In this document: positions 42,485 through 50,788 of the stretch, one piece after another
How positions within the stretch are numbered: position 1 is the stretch's first letter
Layout of the letters: each line of letters opens with the position of its first letter
From: Winogradskyella sp. UBA3174
Lineage (GTDB): Bacteria > Bacteroidota > Bacteroidia > Flavobacteriales > Flavobacteriaceae
Length of the DNA stretch: 63,968 nucleotides
Reading direction: 5' to 3'
Assembly: GCF_002364335.1 (NCBI RefSeq)
Contig: NZ_DEXW01000037.1
Coordinates: forward strand, 111,017-174,984
Made by a program: the position numbers and the translations under genes
The notes under the pieces: generated by a model
What the model saw: only the letters and a program-made list of their open reading frames with translations
The model's database searches: none
Told to the model about the DNA's origin: nothing

Positions 42485-43948
42485 CTACTTTTGTAATTGT
42501 TTTAATAATTCTTTTACCGTTTTATAATCATCAAAATCGAAACGTTCACCTTTAATTTCTTGGTAGGTTTCGTGTCCTTTTCCTGCAATTAGAATAATAT
42601 CTTTTGGACCTGCCATTTGGCAAGCAGCCTTAATTGCTTGCTTTCTATCGGTTATTGATAATGTTTTTTTGAAATTCTGCGGCTCCACACCTTTTTCCAT
42701 ATCTTCAATTATGGTTTCTGGCATTTCGCTACGTGGATTATCACTTGTGAAAATCACCTTTGTACTTAAAGCTGAAGCGATATGAGCCATTTTAGGACGT
42801 TTTGTTTTATCTCTATCGCCACCACAACCAACAACGGTAATTAGTTCTTCATTTTTAGTTCTAATACTATTTATGGTTTCTAAAACATTCTTTAGAGCAT
42901 CTGGTGTATGTGCATAATCTACAATTGCTGTGATGCGTTCTTCAGAAATGAAATACTCAAAACGACCAGACACATTTTCGAGCTCACTTATTAGTCTTAA
43001 AATTTCAACTTTTTCTAACCCTAACAACTCAGCCGTTCCATAAATAGCCAAGATATTATATGCGTTGAAACTGCCTATTAATCGGGTCCATAATTCGTTA
43101 TCATTCAACTTTAACAAAAGACCTCCAAATTCATTTTCTAAAATCTGAGCCCTATAATCAGCATAGTTTTTTAGAGCATAAGTATGTGTATTTGCATTTG
43201 TGTTTTGCAACATTACCAAGCCATTTTTATCATCTACATTAGTTAAAGCAAAGGCATTTTTTGGCAATTGATCAAAGAATACTTTTTTCACATCTCTATA
43301 TTCCGCAAAAGTGTCGTGGTAATCTAAATGGTCGTGAGATAAGTTTGTGAAGATTCCTCCAGCAAACTTTAAGCCTTCCGTTCTACTTTGATGAATACCA
43401 TGAGAGCTTGCTTCCATAAAACAAAACTCTACGCCAGCATCATTCATTAATTTGAGGTACTTATTAATCGTTAATGAATCTGGCGTGGTATGTGTAGTTT
43501 TATACGTTTCGTTATCTACCATTATCTTAACTGTAGATAATAAGCCAACTTTATAACCTGCTTTCTTGAATAATTGATATAACAAACTAGTAACCGTCGT
43601 TTTACCATTAGTACCAGTCACTCCGACCAATTTTAAGTTCTCAGAAGGATGCTCATAATAATTAGCAGCCATGTAAGCTAAAGCTTGGTTTGAATTCACA
43701 ACCTGTATGTAGGTTATACCATCTTCGAGAATTTCTGGAAGCGTCTCACAAACTATTGCAATTGCTCCATTTTTAATAGTTTTTTCAATGTACTTATGTC
43801 CATCTGTTAGCGTACCTGAAATAGCAACAAAAACATCATTACTTTCAATTTTACGAGAATCGAACTCAATTTCATTAACAGCAATACTTGTACTCCCAAT
43901 CACAGCATTAATGGTAACCTTATATAATATGTCTTTTAAAACCATCAT
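42485..43948 (-). CDS. murE: UDP-MurNAc-tripeptide synthetase (meso-diaminopimelate-adding)
   Basis: The 487-residue ligase adds the third amino acid of the stem peptide. The ATP site is LVGVTGTNGKTTVTSLLYQL; other landmarks are HTTPDSLTINKYL, FMEASSHGIHQSRTEG and VDYAHTPDALKNVL. The DNPRSEMPETI motif near residue 408 predicts meso-diaminopimelate rather than lysine as substrate. Two adjacent ATG codons are available (43948, 43945); the first overlaps the ftsI stop in an ATGA arrangement. Confidence 0.97.
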   Translation of the reverse strand: MMVLKDILYKVTINAVIGSTSIAVNEIEFDSRKIESNDVFVAISGTLTDGHKYIEKTIKNGAIAIVCETLPEILEDGITYIQVVNSNQALAYMAANYYEHPSENLKLVGVTGTNGKTTVTSLLYQLFKKAGYKVGLLSTVKIMVDNETYKTTHTTPDSLTINKYLKLMNDAGVEFCFMEASSHGIHQSRTEGLKFAGGIFTNLSHDHLDYHDTFAEYRDVKKVFFDQLPKNAFALTNVDDKNGLVMLQNTNANTHTYALKNYADYRAQILENEFGGLLLKLNDNELWTRLIGSFNAYNILAIYGTAELLGLEKVEILRLISELENVSGRFEYFISEERITAIVDYAHTPDALKNVLETINSIRTKNEELITVVGCGGDRDKTKRPKMAHIASALSTKVIFTSDNPRSEMPETIIEDMEKGVEPQNFKKTLSITDRKQAIKAACQMAGPKDIILIAGKGHETYQEIKGERFDFDDYKTVKELLKQLQK

Positions 43949-45960
43949 GATGCGTCTAAAAAAATAGTTTGATTAGGTTGTAATTTCTGATGCTTATCTA
44001 TCGACTGCTTTTTTACAGTACCGCTACCATTGAGTTTCACTTTCACATTAACTTCTAAGTTCTCTAGTAATGCAATCGCATCCATAGCTGGCATACCGAC
44101 AACGCTTGGCATTAGTTTCTTGTAGTTCTGTGCTTTTTTATAATAGCCCTCAAAATCTGCATTAACTATTGAACTATTAAATTCTAAGGCCTCAACCTCG
44201 TCTATAATTGGTGTGTCTGTATAAATTTTTTGAGCAATGCGCTTAAAAACTGGCCCTGCTACATCAGCACCATAAATACCTTTTTTAGAACTTGGCTTAT
44301 GAATAACCACAATACAAGAGTACTTAGGATTATCAGCCGGAAAATAACCAGCAAAAGACGAAATATACTTTCTGTCTTTTTTCCATTCTTCAAAATTCGC
44401 ATAGTCTGTTCTTGCTGTTCCAGTTTTACCAGCCATAGAGAACGTCTTGGAATACATACGCTCACCTGTCCCACGAATCACAATGTTCTTTAAGATATCT
44501 CTGATCTTTGCTAAAGTGTTATCTGAACATATTTCATCAACTAAAACTTCTTTATCAAAAACTTCTATATCCTTATCAAAAGACTTAACTGACTTTATAA
44601 ATCGTGGCTTAATTAATTCACCATCATTAGCAATGGCATTATAAAATGCTAAAGTTTGCAATGGAGTCATCGTGAGGTTATATCCGTAAGCCATTGATGG
44701 CAGAGCATTTCTACTCCAGTTTGAAGCACCTGGCTTAGGAATATCTGGTATCCCTTCACCAACAATTGATACACCCAAAGTCTTATCTAAATTCCAAGCT
44801 CTTAGATGTTTTAAAAATTTCTCCGGTTGTTTTGAATAGTGATCATCTGCAATTGTTGCTAAACCAATATTAGAGGACACCTCTAATGCACGTGCAGCAG
44901 AAATTTTACCATAACCACCACGATGAGAATCACTAATGGTTCTTCCATAAAAATATTTTATACCATTTTTAGTATCAATAATTGTAGAAGTATCGATGAC
45001 CTTGTCTTCTAAAGCAGCCATCATTGTCATTACCTTAAAAGTGGATCCAGGCTCATGGCTTTCACCTACAGCATAGTTTAGACGCTCGTAATATTTTCCT
45101 TTTTTATTTCGTCCAAGATTAGAAATCGCTTTAATCTCACCTGTTTTTACATCCATAACAACCACGCAACCATGATCAGCTTCGTATTCCTCTAATTGTC
45201 CCAAAAGTGAATGATGCGCAATATCTTGAATGTTAACATCTATAGTTGTGTAAACATCGTAACCATCTTTAGGCTCAACTTGGTTGTAGTCTTTAATTGG
45301 CTTCCACTGACCATTACCAATTTTCTGTTTTAAGCGTTTTCCTTTTTGACCTTGCAAATATTTTTCACCAAAAGCACCATCAATACCTGCTCTTGTCGCA
45401 TTACCATCTTCATCAAAACGCTCATAACCTATAGAGCGCGCTGCAATTTCACCCATAGGATGCTCTCTTCTCGTTGTTTGCTCGACAATAAGACCTCCTT
45501 TTATTGCACCAAGGTTTAATAGCGGAAAATTCCTAAGTCTTATGTAATCTGAATAGCTAATGTTTCGTGCTAAAAGGAAATACCTATTCTTATTATTTCG
45601 CGCTTTGATAATAATATTCTTATAATAAGATGTCGATTTTCCTCTAAAAACTGAAAGTGAATCTGCTAATGCACCAATATATTTTTCAAATACAATAGCT
45701 TTAGGCTGAATAGCATCAATTCTAATATCATATTTAGGAATAGAAGTTGCTAAAAGGCTACCATCTGCAGAATAGACATTTCCTCGATTTGGCTCAATCT
45801 CAAAATCTTCAATTGTACGCTCCTCTGCCAATGCTCTATAAGCATCACCCTGAACAAACTGAATCGTACATAACTTAAAAACAACAGCCAATGCAAAGAC
45901 AAACATGCAGCCTGCCACGAAGTACAATCTGTTTAATATGTTTGTTTCTGTTGTTGCCAA
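43945..45960 (-). CDS. ftsI: Septal transpeptidase FtsI (PBP3 type) with PASTA domain
   Basis: The 671-residue protein has one N-terminal span (LYFVAGCMFVFALAVVFKL), a dimerisation domain and a transpeptidase domain: catalytic GSTFK (about residue 304), SSN motif in LEVSSNIG and KTGTA in MAGKTGTARTD. A C-terminal PASTA domain (about 605-671; MPSVVGMPAMDAIALLENL) is present, unlike E. coli FtsI. It cross-links septal peptidoglycan with FtsW. The start is TTG at 45960: the ftsL stop codon lies in the same frame only one codon upstream, so no other start is possible except ATT. Confidence 0.96.
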   Translation of the reverse strand: MATTETNILNRLYFVAGCMFVFALAVVFKLCTIQFVQGDAYRALAEERTIEDFEIEPNRGNVYSADGSLLATSIPKYDIRIDAIQPKAIVFEKYIGALADSLSVFRGKSTSYYKNIIIKARNNKNRYFLLARNISYSDYIRLRNFPLLNLGAIKGGLIVEQTTRREHPMGEIAARSIGYERFDEDGNATRAGIDGAFGEKYLQGQKGKRLKQKIGNGQWKPIKDYNQVEPKDGYDVYTTIDVNIQDIAHHSLLGQLEEYEADHGCVVVMDVKTGEIKAISNLGRNKKGKYYERLNYAVGESHEPGSTFKVMTMMAALEDKVIDTSTIIDTKNGIKYFYGRTISDSHRGGYGKISAARALEVSSNIGLATIADDHYSKQPEKFLKHLRAWNLDKTLGVSIVGEGIPDIPKPGASNWSRNALPSMAYGYNLTMTPLQTLAFYNAIANDGELIKPRFIKSVKSFDKDIEVFDKEVLVDEICSDNTLAKIRDILKNIVIRGTGERMYSKTFSMAGKTGTARTDYANFEEWKKDRKYISSFAGYFPADNPKYSCIVVIHKPSSKKGIYGADVAGPVFKRIAQKIYTDTPIIDEVEALEFNSSIVNADFEGYYKKAQNYKKLMPSVVGMPAMDAIALLENLEVNVKVKLNGSGTVKKQSIDKHQKLQPNQTIFLDAS

Positions 45961-45963
45961 AAT

Positions 45964-46284
45964 TTACTGCTTTTTTGATTTTACTATTATTTTTGTTGGT
46001 GGATTTAAAGAAATACTAATATTCTTTTTCTTCATTTCAGCCTCCACATAAGACTCTTTCTTAAGCCGCATTAACCGACCTCTTTTATCTACAAATGCAG
46101 AACGCAGTTCCTTTACATCGTTGGTTAATTTTGCAATCTCATAAACTTTTTTATCAGCACTATGAGAACTAGCTATCATTATTACAGCTAGAAAAGAAAT
46201 AAAAATGATGATGCGCCAATTTTTAAACGAATCATCGCTGATTAGAAACTTTCCACGCAATATGCTGTAGATATTTTTCTTCAT
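45964..46284 (-). CDS. ftsL: FtsL-like cell division protein
   Basis: The 106-residue bitopic protein has an N-terminal cytosolic part (MKKNIYSILRGKFLISDDSF), one span (WRIIIFISFLAVIMIASSHS), and a periplasmic coiled-coil segment (VYEIAKLTNDVKELRSAFVD). This is the architecture and position of FtsL, in the divergent Bacteroidota form (FtsL_2 type). A palindromic element ends 5 bases before its ATG. The stop codon is followed by one codon and then the TTG start of ftsI in the same frame. Confidence 0.87.
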   Translation of the reverse strand: MKKNIYSILRGKFLISDDSFKNWRIIIFISFLAVIMIASSHSADKKVYEIAKLTNDVKELRSAFVDKRGRLMRLKKESYVEAEMKKKNISISLNPPTKIIVKSKKQ

Positions 46285-46289
46285 AGTTC

Positions 46290-46312
46290 TTCCTGCAAAG
46301 GCAGGAATCTCT
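46290..46312 (-). repeat. Palindromic element copy 2 (between rsmH and ftsL)
   Basis: On the minus strand AGAGATTCCTGCCTTTGCAG then GAA: a 7-bp perfect stem TTCCTGC/GCAGGAA with a 4-nt loop. It ends 5 nt before the ftsL ATG and continues with GAACTA, as does the copy before engB. It sits inside the division operon, in the 30-base gap between rsmH and ftsL. Confidence 0.8.
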
Positions 46313-46314
46313 TT

Positions 46315-47211
46315 TTATAGCTTCTCAGCAATTCGAAGCTTCGCACTTCTTGCTCTGTTATTTAATTTTATTTCTGGTTGCGACGGTACGATGAGACCAC
46401 CTACTTTTTTTAATGGCACTTCAAAATTCCCAAATACATCGCGCTCTGGCTCTCCTTCAAATAATCCGTTTCTGATAAAGCGCTTCACTAATCTATCTTC
46501 TAAAGAATGATAGGATATAAAACTTAGACGTCCAGCAACTTTTAATAAGTCTGGCATTTGTAATAACAACTCTTTCAATACCTCAATTTCTTGATTTACT
46601 TCTATTCGAATTGCCTGATAAATCTGCGCTAATACTTTATTTTCCTTTTGATGATTTAAAAACGGTTTTAAAACGGTTTTTAATTGTTCGCTTGTTTTAA
46701 TTTCTCCGTTTTTTCTTTCCTCAACAATGCGAACAGCCATCGCTGGCGCTTGTCTTAATTCACCATACTGTGACAATACATCTCTTATTTGTTCTTCTGT
46801 ATAATGATTAATTACTTCGAAAGCAGACAGCTTACTTTCTTGATTCATTCTCATATCCAAGTCAGCTTCAAAACGTGTAGAAAACCCACGCTCTGCAACA
46901 TCAAACTGATGCGAAGACACTCCGAAATCTGCTAAAACACCATCGACGTCTTTGACACCGTAAAATCTCAAAAATCGCTTTGCAAATCTGAAATTCTCAT
47001 TGATAAGCACAAAACGATCATCATCAATCGTATTATCTAAGGCATCTTTATCCTGATCGAAAGCATATAACTTTCCTTTTGGACCTAATCTAGATAACAT
47101 CTCTCGACTATGACCACCGCCACCAAAAGTGACATCTACATAAACACCATCTGGTTTAATAGCTAAACCATCTACCGTTTCTTTGAGTAAAACTGCATTA
47201 TGATATTCCAT
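46315..47211 (-). CDS. rsmH: 16S rRNA (cytosine1402-N4)-methyltransferase
   Basis: The 298-residue SAM-dependent enzyme methylates C1402 in the ribosomal P site. It begins MEYHNAVLLKETVDGLAIKP, the family start; motif I is YVDVTFGGGGHSREML; later motifs are VDGVLADFGVSSHQFD, RGFSTRFEADLDMRMN and SFISYHSLEDRLVKRFIR. The N-terminal 14 bases overlap mraZ, and the mraZ end codes a GGAGGAGG stretch just upstream of the ATG that would act as a Shine-Dalgarno site, unusual in this phylum. Confidence 0.97.
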   Translation of the reverse strand: MEYHNAVLLKETVDGLAIKPDGVYVDVTFGGGGHSREMLSRLGPKGKLYAFDQDKDALDNTIDDDRFVLINENFRFAKRFLRFYGVKDVDGVLADFGVSSHQFDVAERGFSTRFEADLDMRMNQESKLSAFEVINHYTEEQIRDVLSQYGELRQAPAMAVRIVEERKNGEIKTSEQLKTVLKPFLNHQKENKVLAQIYQAIRIEVNQEIEVLKELLLQMPDLLKVAGRLSFISYHSLEDRLVKRFIRNGLFEGEPERDVFGNFEVPLKKVGGLIVPSQPEIKLNNRARSAKLRIAEKL

Positions 47212-47668
47212 CGTCCTCCTCCTCTTGCCCCATTACTTCTTCAGCTAAATCCGCAAAATCAGATGACGCATCATCAATTGCTTGCTCATACTTATCCTTA
47301 TCCCAGATTTCGAGAATATTAACAGCAGAAGCCAAAACAACTTCTTTAGAAATTCCTGAAAAACTGATTAAATCTTTTGGGATTAACAACCTACCAGCAC
47401 TATCTACCTCAACAACTTTAACACCTGCTGTAAAGCGTCTTATAAAATCGTTATTCTTTTTCTTAAAACGATTCAGTTTATTGATTTTAGCCATCAACGT
47501 ATTCCATTCGGACATTGGGTAAAGCTCTAAACAAGGCTGAAAAACTGCACGCTTTAAAACAAAACCATCTTGCAACGCAGCAGCCATCTGTTTTTTTAGA
47601 ACAGCAGGTATCATGAGCCTTCCTTTGGCATCTGCTTTACATTCGTATGTCCCTATAAATGAATTCAA
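47198..47668 (-). CDS. mraZ: Transcriptional regulator MraZ
   Basis: The 156-residue protein consists of two SpoVT/AbrB-like (MraZ) domains: FIGTYECKADAKGRLMIPAV (about 4-23) and VVEVDSAGRLLIPKDLISFS (about 85-104). MraZ binds repeats in its own promoter and regulates the division/cell-wall operon. The acidic tail (EEEDD) is an extension. The start is TTG at 47668: an in-frame stop lies 21 bases upstream and the protein aligns with the family from this codon. A promoter with candidate MraZ boxes lies directly upstream. Confidence 0.95.
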   Translation of the reverse strand: MNSFIGTYECKADAKGRLMIPAVLKKQMAAALQDGFVLKRAVFQPCLELYPMSEWNTLMAKINKLNRFKKKNNDFIRRFTAGVKVVEVDSAGRLLIPKDLISFSGISKEVVLASAVNILEIWDKDKYEQAIDDASSDFADLAEEVMGQEEEDDGIS

Positions 47669-47678
47669 AACGTTGGGT

Positions 47679-47688
47679 TTACCACTTT
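47679..47688 (-). promoter_or_regulatory. Candidate MraZ box D (AAAGTGGTAA)
   Basis: On the minus strand this 10-mer is identical to box C at 47739-47748 and lies exactly 40 bases (four 10-bp periods) from box A. It sits between the -7 box and the mraZ start codon, in the leader. Confidence 0.6.
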
Positions 47689-47701
47689 AACGATTAAGAT
47701 T

Positions 47702-47709
47702 CAAATATA
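47702..47709 (-). promoter_or_regulatory. -7 box of the mraZ operon (TATATTTG)
   Basis: A perfect TAnnTTTG match on the minus strand, 33 bases before the mraZ TTG start. The -33 region carries no TTG at 19 bp, because the MraZ box array begins there. Confidence 0.6.
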
Positions 47710-47718
47710 TTGAAAAAA

Positions 47719-47748
47719 ACACCACTTTTTACCACATCTTACCACTTT
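47719..47748 (-). promoter_or_regulatory. Candidate MraZ operator: three tandem 10-bp boxes
   Basis: On the minus strand the units are AAAGTGGTAA (47748-47739), GATGTGGTAA (47738-47729) and AAAGTGGTGT (47728-47719), directly abutting with a period of 10 bp, one helical turn. MraZ is known to bind short G-rich direct repeats (TGGGN in E. coli, AAAGTG-type in Mollicutes), which these resemble. The array covers the expected -33 region, consistent with autorepression. Confidence 0.65.
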
Positions 47749-47881
47749 TGTTAATAAGTTTTGTATGAGTTATTACTTAAGATTTAAAGACAATAGCAAA
47801 ATCAGTATGTCACAAGAATTTAAAAAGCGGTAATTACTAACTGATATTTAAATGAAAAACAATTGAAATTTTTGAGTTCTA

Positions 47882-47911
47882 TTTGTATTCAAAAGGATTT
47901 AGCTATATTTG
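47882..47911 (+). promoter_or_regulatory. Promoter of the alpha/beta-hydrolase gene
   Basis: TTTG (47882-47885) and TATATTTG (47904-47911) are separated by 18 bp, both boxes perfect. The ATG at 47940 is 28 bases downstream. It diverges from the mraZ promoter. Confidence 0.7.
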
Positions 47912-47939
47912 TTTTTAACACTAAGCACTAACCTAATAC

Positions 47940-48704
47940 ATGGCACACCTTTTAAAAGAAGAAAAGGATTTTAGATATATTGAAGTAGGCGAAGGAACAC
48001 CTATTATTGTGCTTCATGGTTTAATGGGAGGGCTAAGTAATTTTGACGCTGTCACTGATTTTTTCAGCAATAATGGCTATAAAGTAATCATCCCAGAGTT
48101 GCCTATTTATGGCATGTCACTTCTAAAAACTAATGTAAAAAGTTTTGCTAATTACCTTAAGAAATTCATAGAACACAAGGGGCTCGAAAATGTTATTCTA
48201 TTAGGAAACTCACTTGGTGGACATATTGGCTTATATCACACAAAACTTTATCCAGAAAAAGTTAAAGGATTAATTATAACTGGGAGTTCTGGGTTATATG
48301 AAAGCGCAATGGGAGGTGGCTACACTAAGCGTAGCGATTATGAAGTGATTAAAAAGAAAGCCCAAGATGTTTTCTATGATCCTGCAGTTGCCACTAAAGC
48401 CATTGTTGACGAAGTTTATGAAACCGTAAACGACAGAAATAAGCTCATTAAAACCTTGGCTATAGCTAAAAGTGCAATTAGACACAATATGGCTCAAGAC
48501 TTGCCTAATATGAATACACCAACATGCATAATTTGGGGAAAAAATGACAACGTAACACCACCAGAAGTCGCTACTGAGTTTCATGAATTATTACCTGATT
48601 CTGAATTATTCTGGATTGACAAATGTGGCCATGCAGCAATGATGGAACACCCAGATGAGTTTAATAAAATTCTAAATAAGTGGCTTGTTAAGCGTGAACT
48701 TTAA
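47940..48704 (+). CDS. Alpha/beta-fold hydrolase
   Basis: The 254-residue cytosolic protein has the compact alpha/beta-hydrolase fold. The oxyanion loop is IIVLHGLMGGLSNFD (about 23-37), the nucleophile elbow LLGNSLGGHIGLYH (Ser about residue 98), the acid lies in IIWGKNDNVTPPE and the histidine in DKCGHAAMMEHP. There is no signal peptide. The sequence is near the MhpC/epoxide hydrolase-like group, but the substrate cannot be predicted. It precedes engB by 90 bases with a palindromic element between them. Confidence 0.88.
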   Translation: MAHLLKEEKDFRYIEVGEGTPIIVLHGLMGGLSNFDAVTDFFSNNGYKVIIPELPIYGMSLLKTNVKSFANYLKKFIEHKGLENVILLGNSLGGHIGLYHTKLYPEKVKGLIITGSSGLYESAMGGGYTKRSDYEVIKKKAQDVFYDPAVATKAIVDEVYETVNDRNKLIKTLAIAKSAIRHNMAQDLPNMNTPTCIIWGKNDNVTPPEVATEFHELLPDSELFWIDKCGHAAMMEHPDEFNKILNKWLVKREL

Positions 48705-48763
48705 ATTACCTCGCAAAGTCACTAAAACATAAAGTGAACATCACCTAAAAGTTTAATTTAAAA

Positions 48764-48785
48764 GAGATTCCTGCTTTTGCTGGAA
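48764..48785 (+). repeat. Palindromic element copy 3 (before engB)
   Basis: GAGATTCCTGCTTTTGCTGG then AA: stem TTCCTGC/GCTGGAA with one mismatch and a TTTT loop. It ends 9 nt before the engB ATG. From AGAGATT to GAACTA it matches copy 2 (read on the minus strand) except at two positions by hand count. Confidence 0.75.
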
Positions 48786-48794
48786 GAACTAAAG

Positions 48795-49409
48795 ATGAAA
48801 ATAAAATCAGCTGAATTTGTAGTTAGTAATTCTGAAGTGGCGAAATGTCCTAAAAACGATTTACCGGAATATGCCTTTATTGGGAGAAGTAATGTTGGAA
48901 AGTCTTCATTAATAAATATGCTTACTGACCGAAAAAGTTTAGCCAAAACATCTGGACGACCAGGAAAAACACAACTGATTAATCATTTTATCATTAATAG
49001 TGGTTGGTACTTGGTAGATTTACCAGGCTATGGTTATGCGCGTGTTTCTAAATCTTCTAAGCGAAAATTTCAGGCATTTATTACTGACTATTTTGAAAAA
49101 CGTCAACAGCTTGTTTCGGCTTTTGTATTGGTAGATATTAGACACAAGCCTCAACCCATAGATTTAGAATTTATGCAATATATGGGTGAAAGCGGTATTC
49201 CGTTTGCTATAATTTTTACTAAGGCAGATAAATTGAAGCCAAAAGCTATTGAGAGGCAAGTCAGTGACTATTGCGACGTACTTTTAAAATCTTGGGAAGA
49301 GGTGCCTCAGCATTTTGTAACTTCATCTTCTAAAAGCATTGGTAAAGACGACGTTTTAGAGTTTATCGAAGCTACAAATCAAGAAATTGAATCCTTAAGA
49401 AGTAAATAA
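48795..49409 (+). CDS. engB: Ribosome biogenesis GTPase EngB (YihA/YsxC)
   Basis: The 204-residue GTPase assists large ribosomal subunit assembly. It has G1 FIGRSNVGKSSLIN (about 29-42), the family sequence KTSGRPGKTQLINHF (G2), G3 LVDLPGYGYA, G4 FTKADKL and G5 TSSSK. The start is the ATG at 48795; an in-frame TTG at 48777 lies inside the palindromic element and is rejected. A weak inverted repeat around the stop codon (49398-49405 with 49418-49425) may terminate it. Confidence 0.96.
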   Translation: MKIKSAEFVVSNSEVAKCPKNDLPEYAFIGRSNVGKSSLINMLTDRKSLAKTSGRPGKTQLINHFIINSGWYLVDLPGYGYARVSKSSKRKFQAFITDYFEKRQQLVSAFVLVDIRHKPQPIDLEFMQYMGESGIPFAIIFTKADKLKPKAIERQVSDYCDVLLKSWEEVPQHFVTSSSKSIGKDDVLEFIEATNQEIESLRSK

Positions 49410-49425
49410 TCTTACTATTACTTCT
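49398..49425. terminator. Possible weak terminator at the engB / small-ORF junction
   Basis: AGAAGTAA (49398-49405) pairs with TTACTTCT (49418-49425). It overlaps the stop codons of both converging genes; the following plus-strand sequence is T-rich but not a clean T run. Confidence 0.35.
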
Positions 49426-49600
49426 ACCTTTTGTTTCTTCTTTCTATAAAGTAGATTAGGACTATTGATAAAATCGATGTTATTACCGCTTTTCCTACTA
49501 GACTCAAACTTATCGGCTCTCTTAAAATAAAGTGGTAAAATATAATTAATACTATCGCATTTATAATAAAAAATAATAAAATTGTTTTCTTAGTCACCAT
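49424..49600 (-). CDS. Small membrane protein of 58 residues
   Basis: A short gene that starts with ATG at 49600, 10 bases after the stop of the OppC-type permease, on the same strand. The product has two likely membrane spans: KKTILLFFIINAIVLIIFYH (about 4-23) and VGKAVITSILSIVLIYFI (about 35-52), joined by a short loop LREPISLSL and ending ERRNKR, so both ends are probably cytosolic. No family is recognised. Codon usage and start spacing support a real gene, but its reality rests on these features alone. Confidence 0.55.
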   Translation of the reverse strand: MVTKKTILLFFIINAIVLIIFYHFILREPISLSLVGKAVITSILSIVLIYFIERRNKR

Positions 49601-49610
49601 GTATAAAAAA

Positions 49611-50705
49611 TTAACCCTTCACATCTAAAGCGTCTCTAAACGCATTCCCAACCAACATAAACGCCATTACCAAAAGCATAATACACAAACCAGGTATAAG
49701 TGCTAAATAAGGTTTGCCTAAAATAATATAGTTATAGTGATCTTTTATCATCGCTCCCCAACTTGCCATTGGAGGCTGTGCTCCAATCCCTAAAAAGCTT
49801 AAGCCACTTTCTATTAAAATTGCTCCTGCAAAATTAGCGGCAGAAATAACAATTAATGGTCCAAAAATATTAGGTAAGATATGCTTTGTAATAATCCTAT
49901 AATCGTTATAACCTAAAGCTCTAGCTGCAGTAACGTATTGCATTTCCTTTGCACTTATTATTTGACCTCGCACAATTCTAGCTACTTCTACCCACATCGT
50001 TAAACCTACTGCTATAAACACCTGCCAAAATCCTTTCCCAAGAGCTAATGTTATGGCGATTACTAATAAAAGTGTTGGAATAGACCATGTAATATTAATA
50101 ATCCACATTATAAATGCATCAATTTTCCCTCCGTAATATCCAGCCAAACTCCCCATTAACAGGCCTACTAAAAGAGAAATAAAAACAGCTACAAAACCAA
50201 TAAAAAAGGATATTCGAGAGCCTATTAAAATTCGACTTAAATAATCTCTTCCGTATTTATCTGTACCAAATAGAAAGCTTCTTTTATCAATAAAACGTTC
50301 ATAATTTTTATTAGGAAACTGACTTAAATCAATTTGCTTCTCGACGCCTTTTAATCCATCAGAAGCATATTGAATATATAACAATTGATTAGCTTTTACT
50401 TTATAAGATTGAATTGGAATTTCTGTATCTGTATTTTCTTTCCCAAAAAATAAGCTGGAAATAAAGTTTTGATTCGATTCTATACTTGAAGGAATAGTTA
50501 GCATTTGCACTTCAAAACCAGGCGATTTAGAATGAATAGACAAATGCATTTGATTTGCATTTTTAGATGCATCTGGCGCAAACAAATAAGCGAAAACTGA
50601 AATTAAACCAATACATCCAATAATCCCTAAACTGAAAACGCCCCAAAAGTTTTTCTTAAACTTTTGAAGCGCTAATCTTGTTAATGAATTATTTTGTTTT
50701 GACAT
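49611..50705 (-). CDS. ABC transporter permease, OppC/DppC type
   Basis: The 364-residue permease belongs to the peptide/nickel (BPD_transp_1) family. An N-terminal span (VFSLGIIGCIGLISVFAYLF) is followed by an inserted periplasmic domain of about 100 residues, then FGTDKYGRDYLSRILIGSRI and five spans with the conserved loop YVTAARALGYNDYRIITKHI. The EAA-like loop contacts the ATPase. The partners (OppA, OppB, OppD, OppF) are not in the window. A 58-residue membrane protein gene follows 10 bases later; the tail-specific protease gene is upstream by 83 bases. Confidence 0.9.
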   Translation of the reverse strand: MSKQNNSLTRLALQKFKKNFWGVFSLGIIGCIGLISVFAYLFAPDASKNANQMHLSIHSKSPGFEVQMLTIPSSIESNQNFISSLFFGKENTDTEIPIQSYKVKANQLLYIQYASDGLKGVEKQIDLSQFPNKNYERFIDKRSFLFGTDKYGRDYLSRILIGSRISFFIGFVAVFISLLVGLLMGSLAGYYGGKIDAFIMWIINITWSIPTLLLVIAITLALGKGFWQVFIAVGLTMWVEVARIVRGQIISAKEMQYVTAARALGYNDYRIITKHILPNIFGPLIVISAANFAGAILIESGLSFLGIGAQPPMASWGAMIKDHYNYIILGKPYLALIPGLCIMLLVMAFMLVGNAFRDALDVKG

Positions 50706-50788
50706 TTTAGTTTTTCAACATAAAAATCTTATTAGTAAGCATCTCGACTACCCTCGTTGTGACAGCTGATATAAAATAGCGTTAAAAT

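Noticed and set aside
44230..44493. Plus-strand frames opposite ftsI
   Set aside because: They are antisense shadows of the transpeptidase domain without own signals.
48777..48794. TTG start for engB at 48777
   Set aside because: It lies in the palindromic element and adds residues not found in the family; the ATG at 48795 matches.
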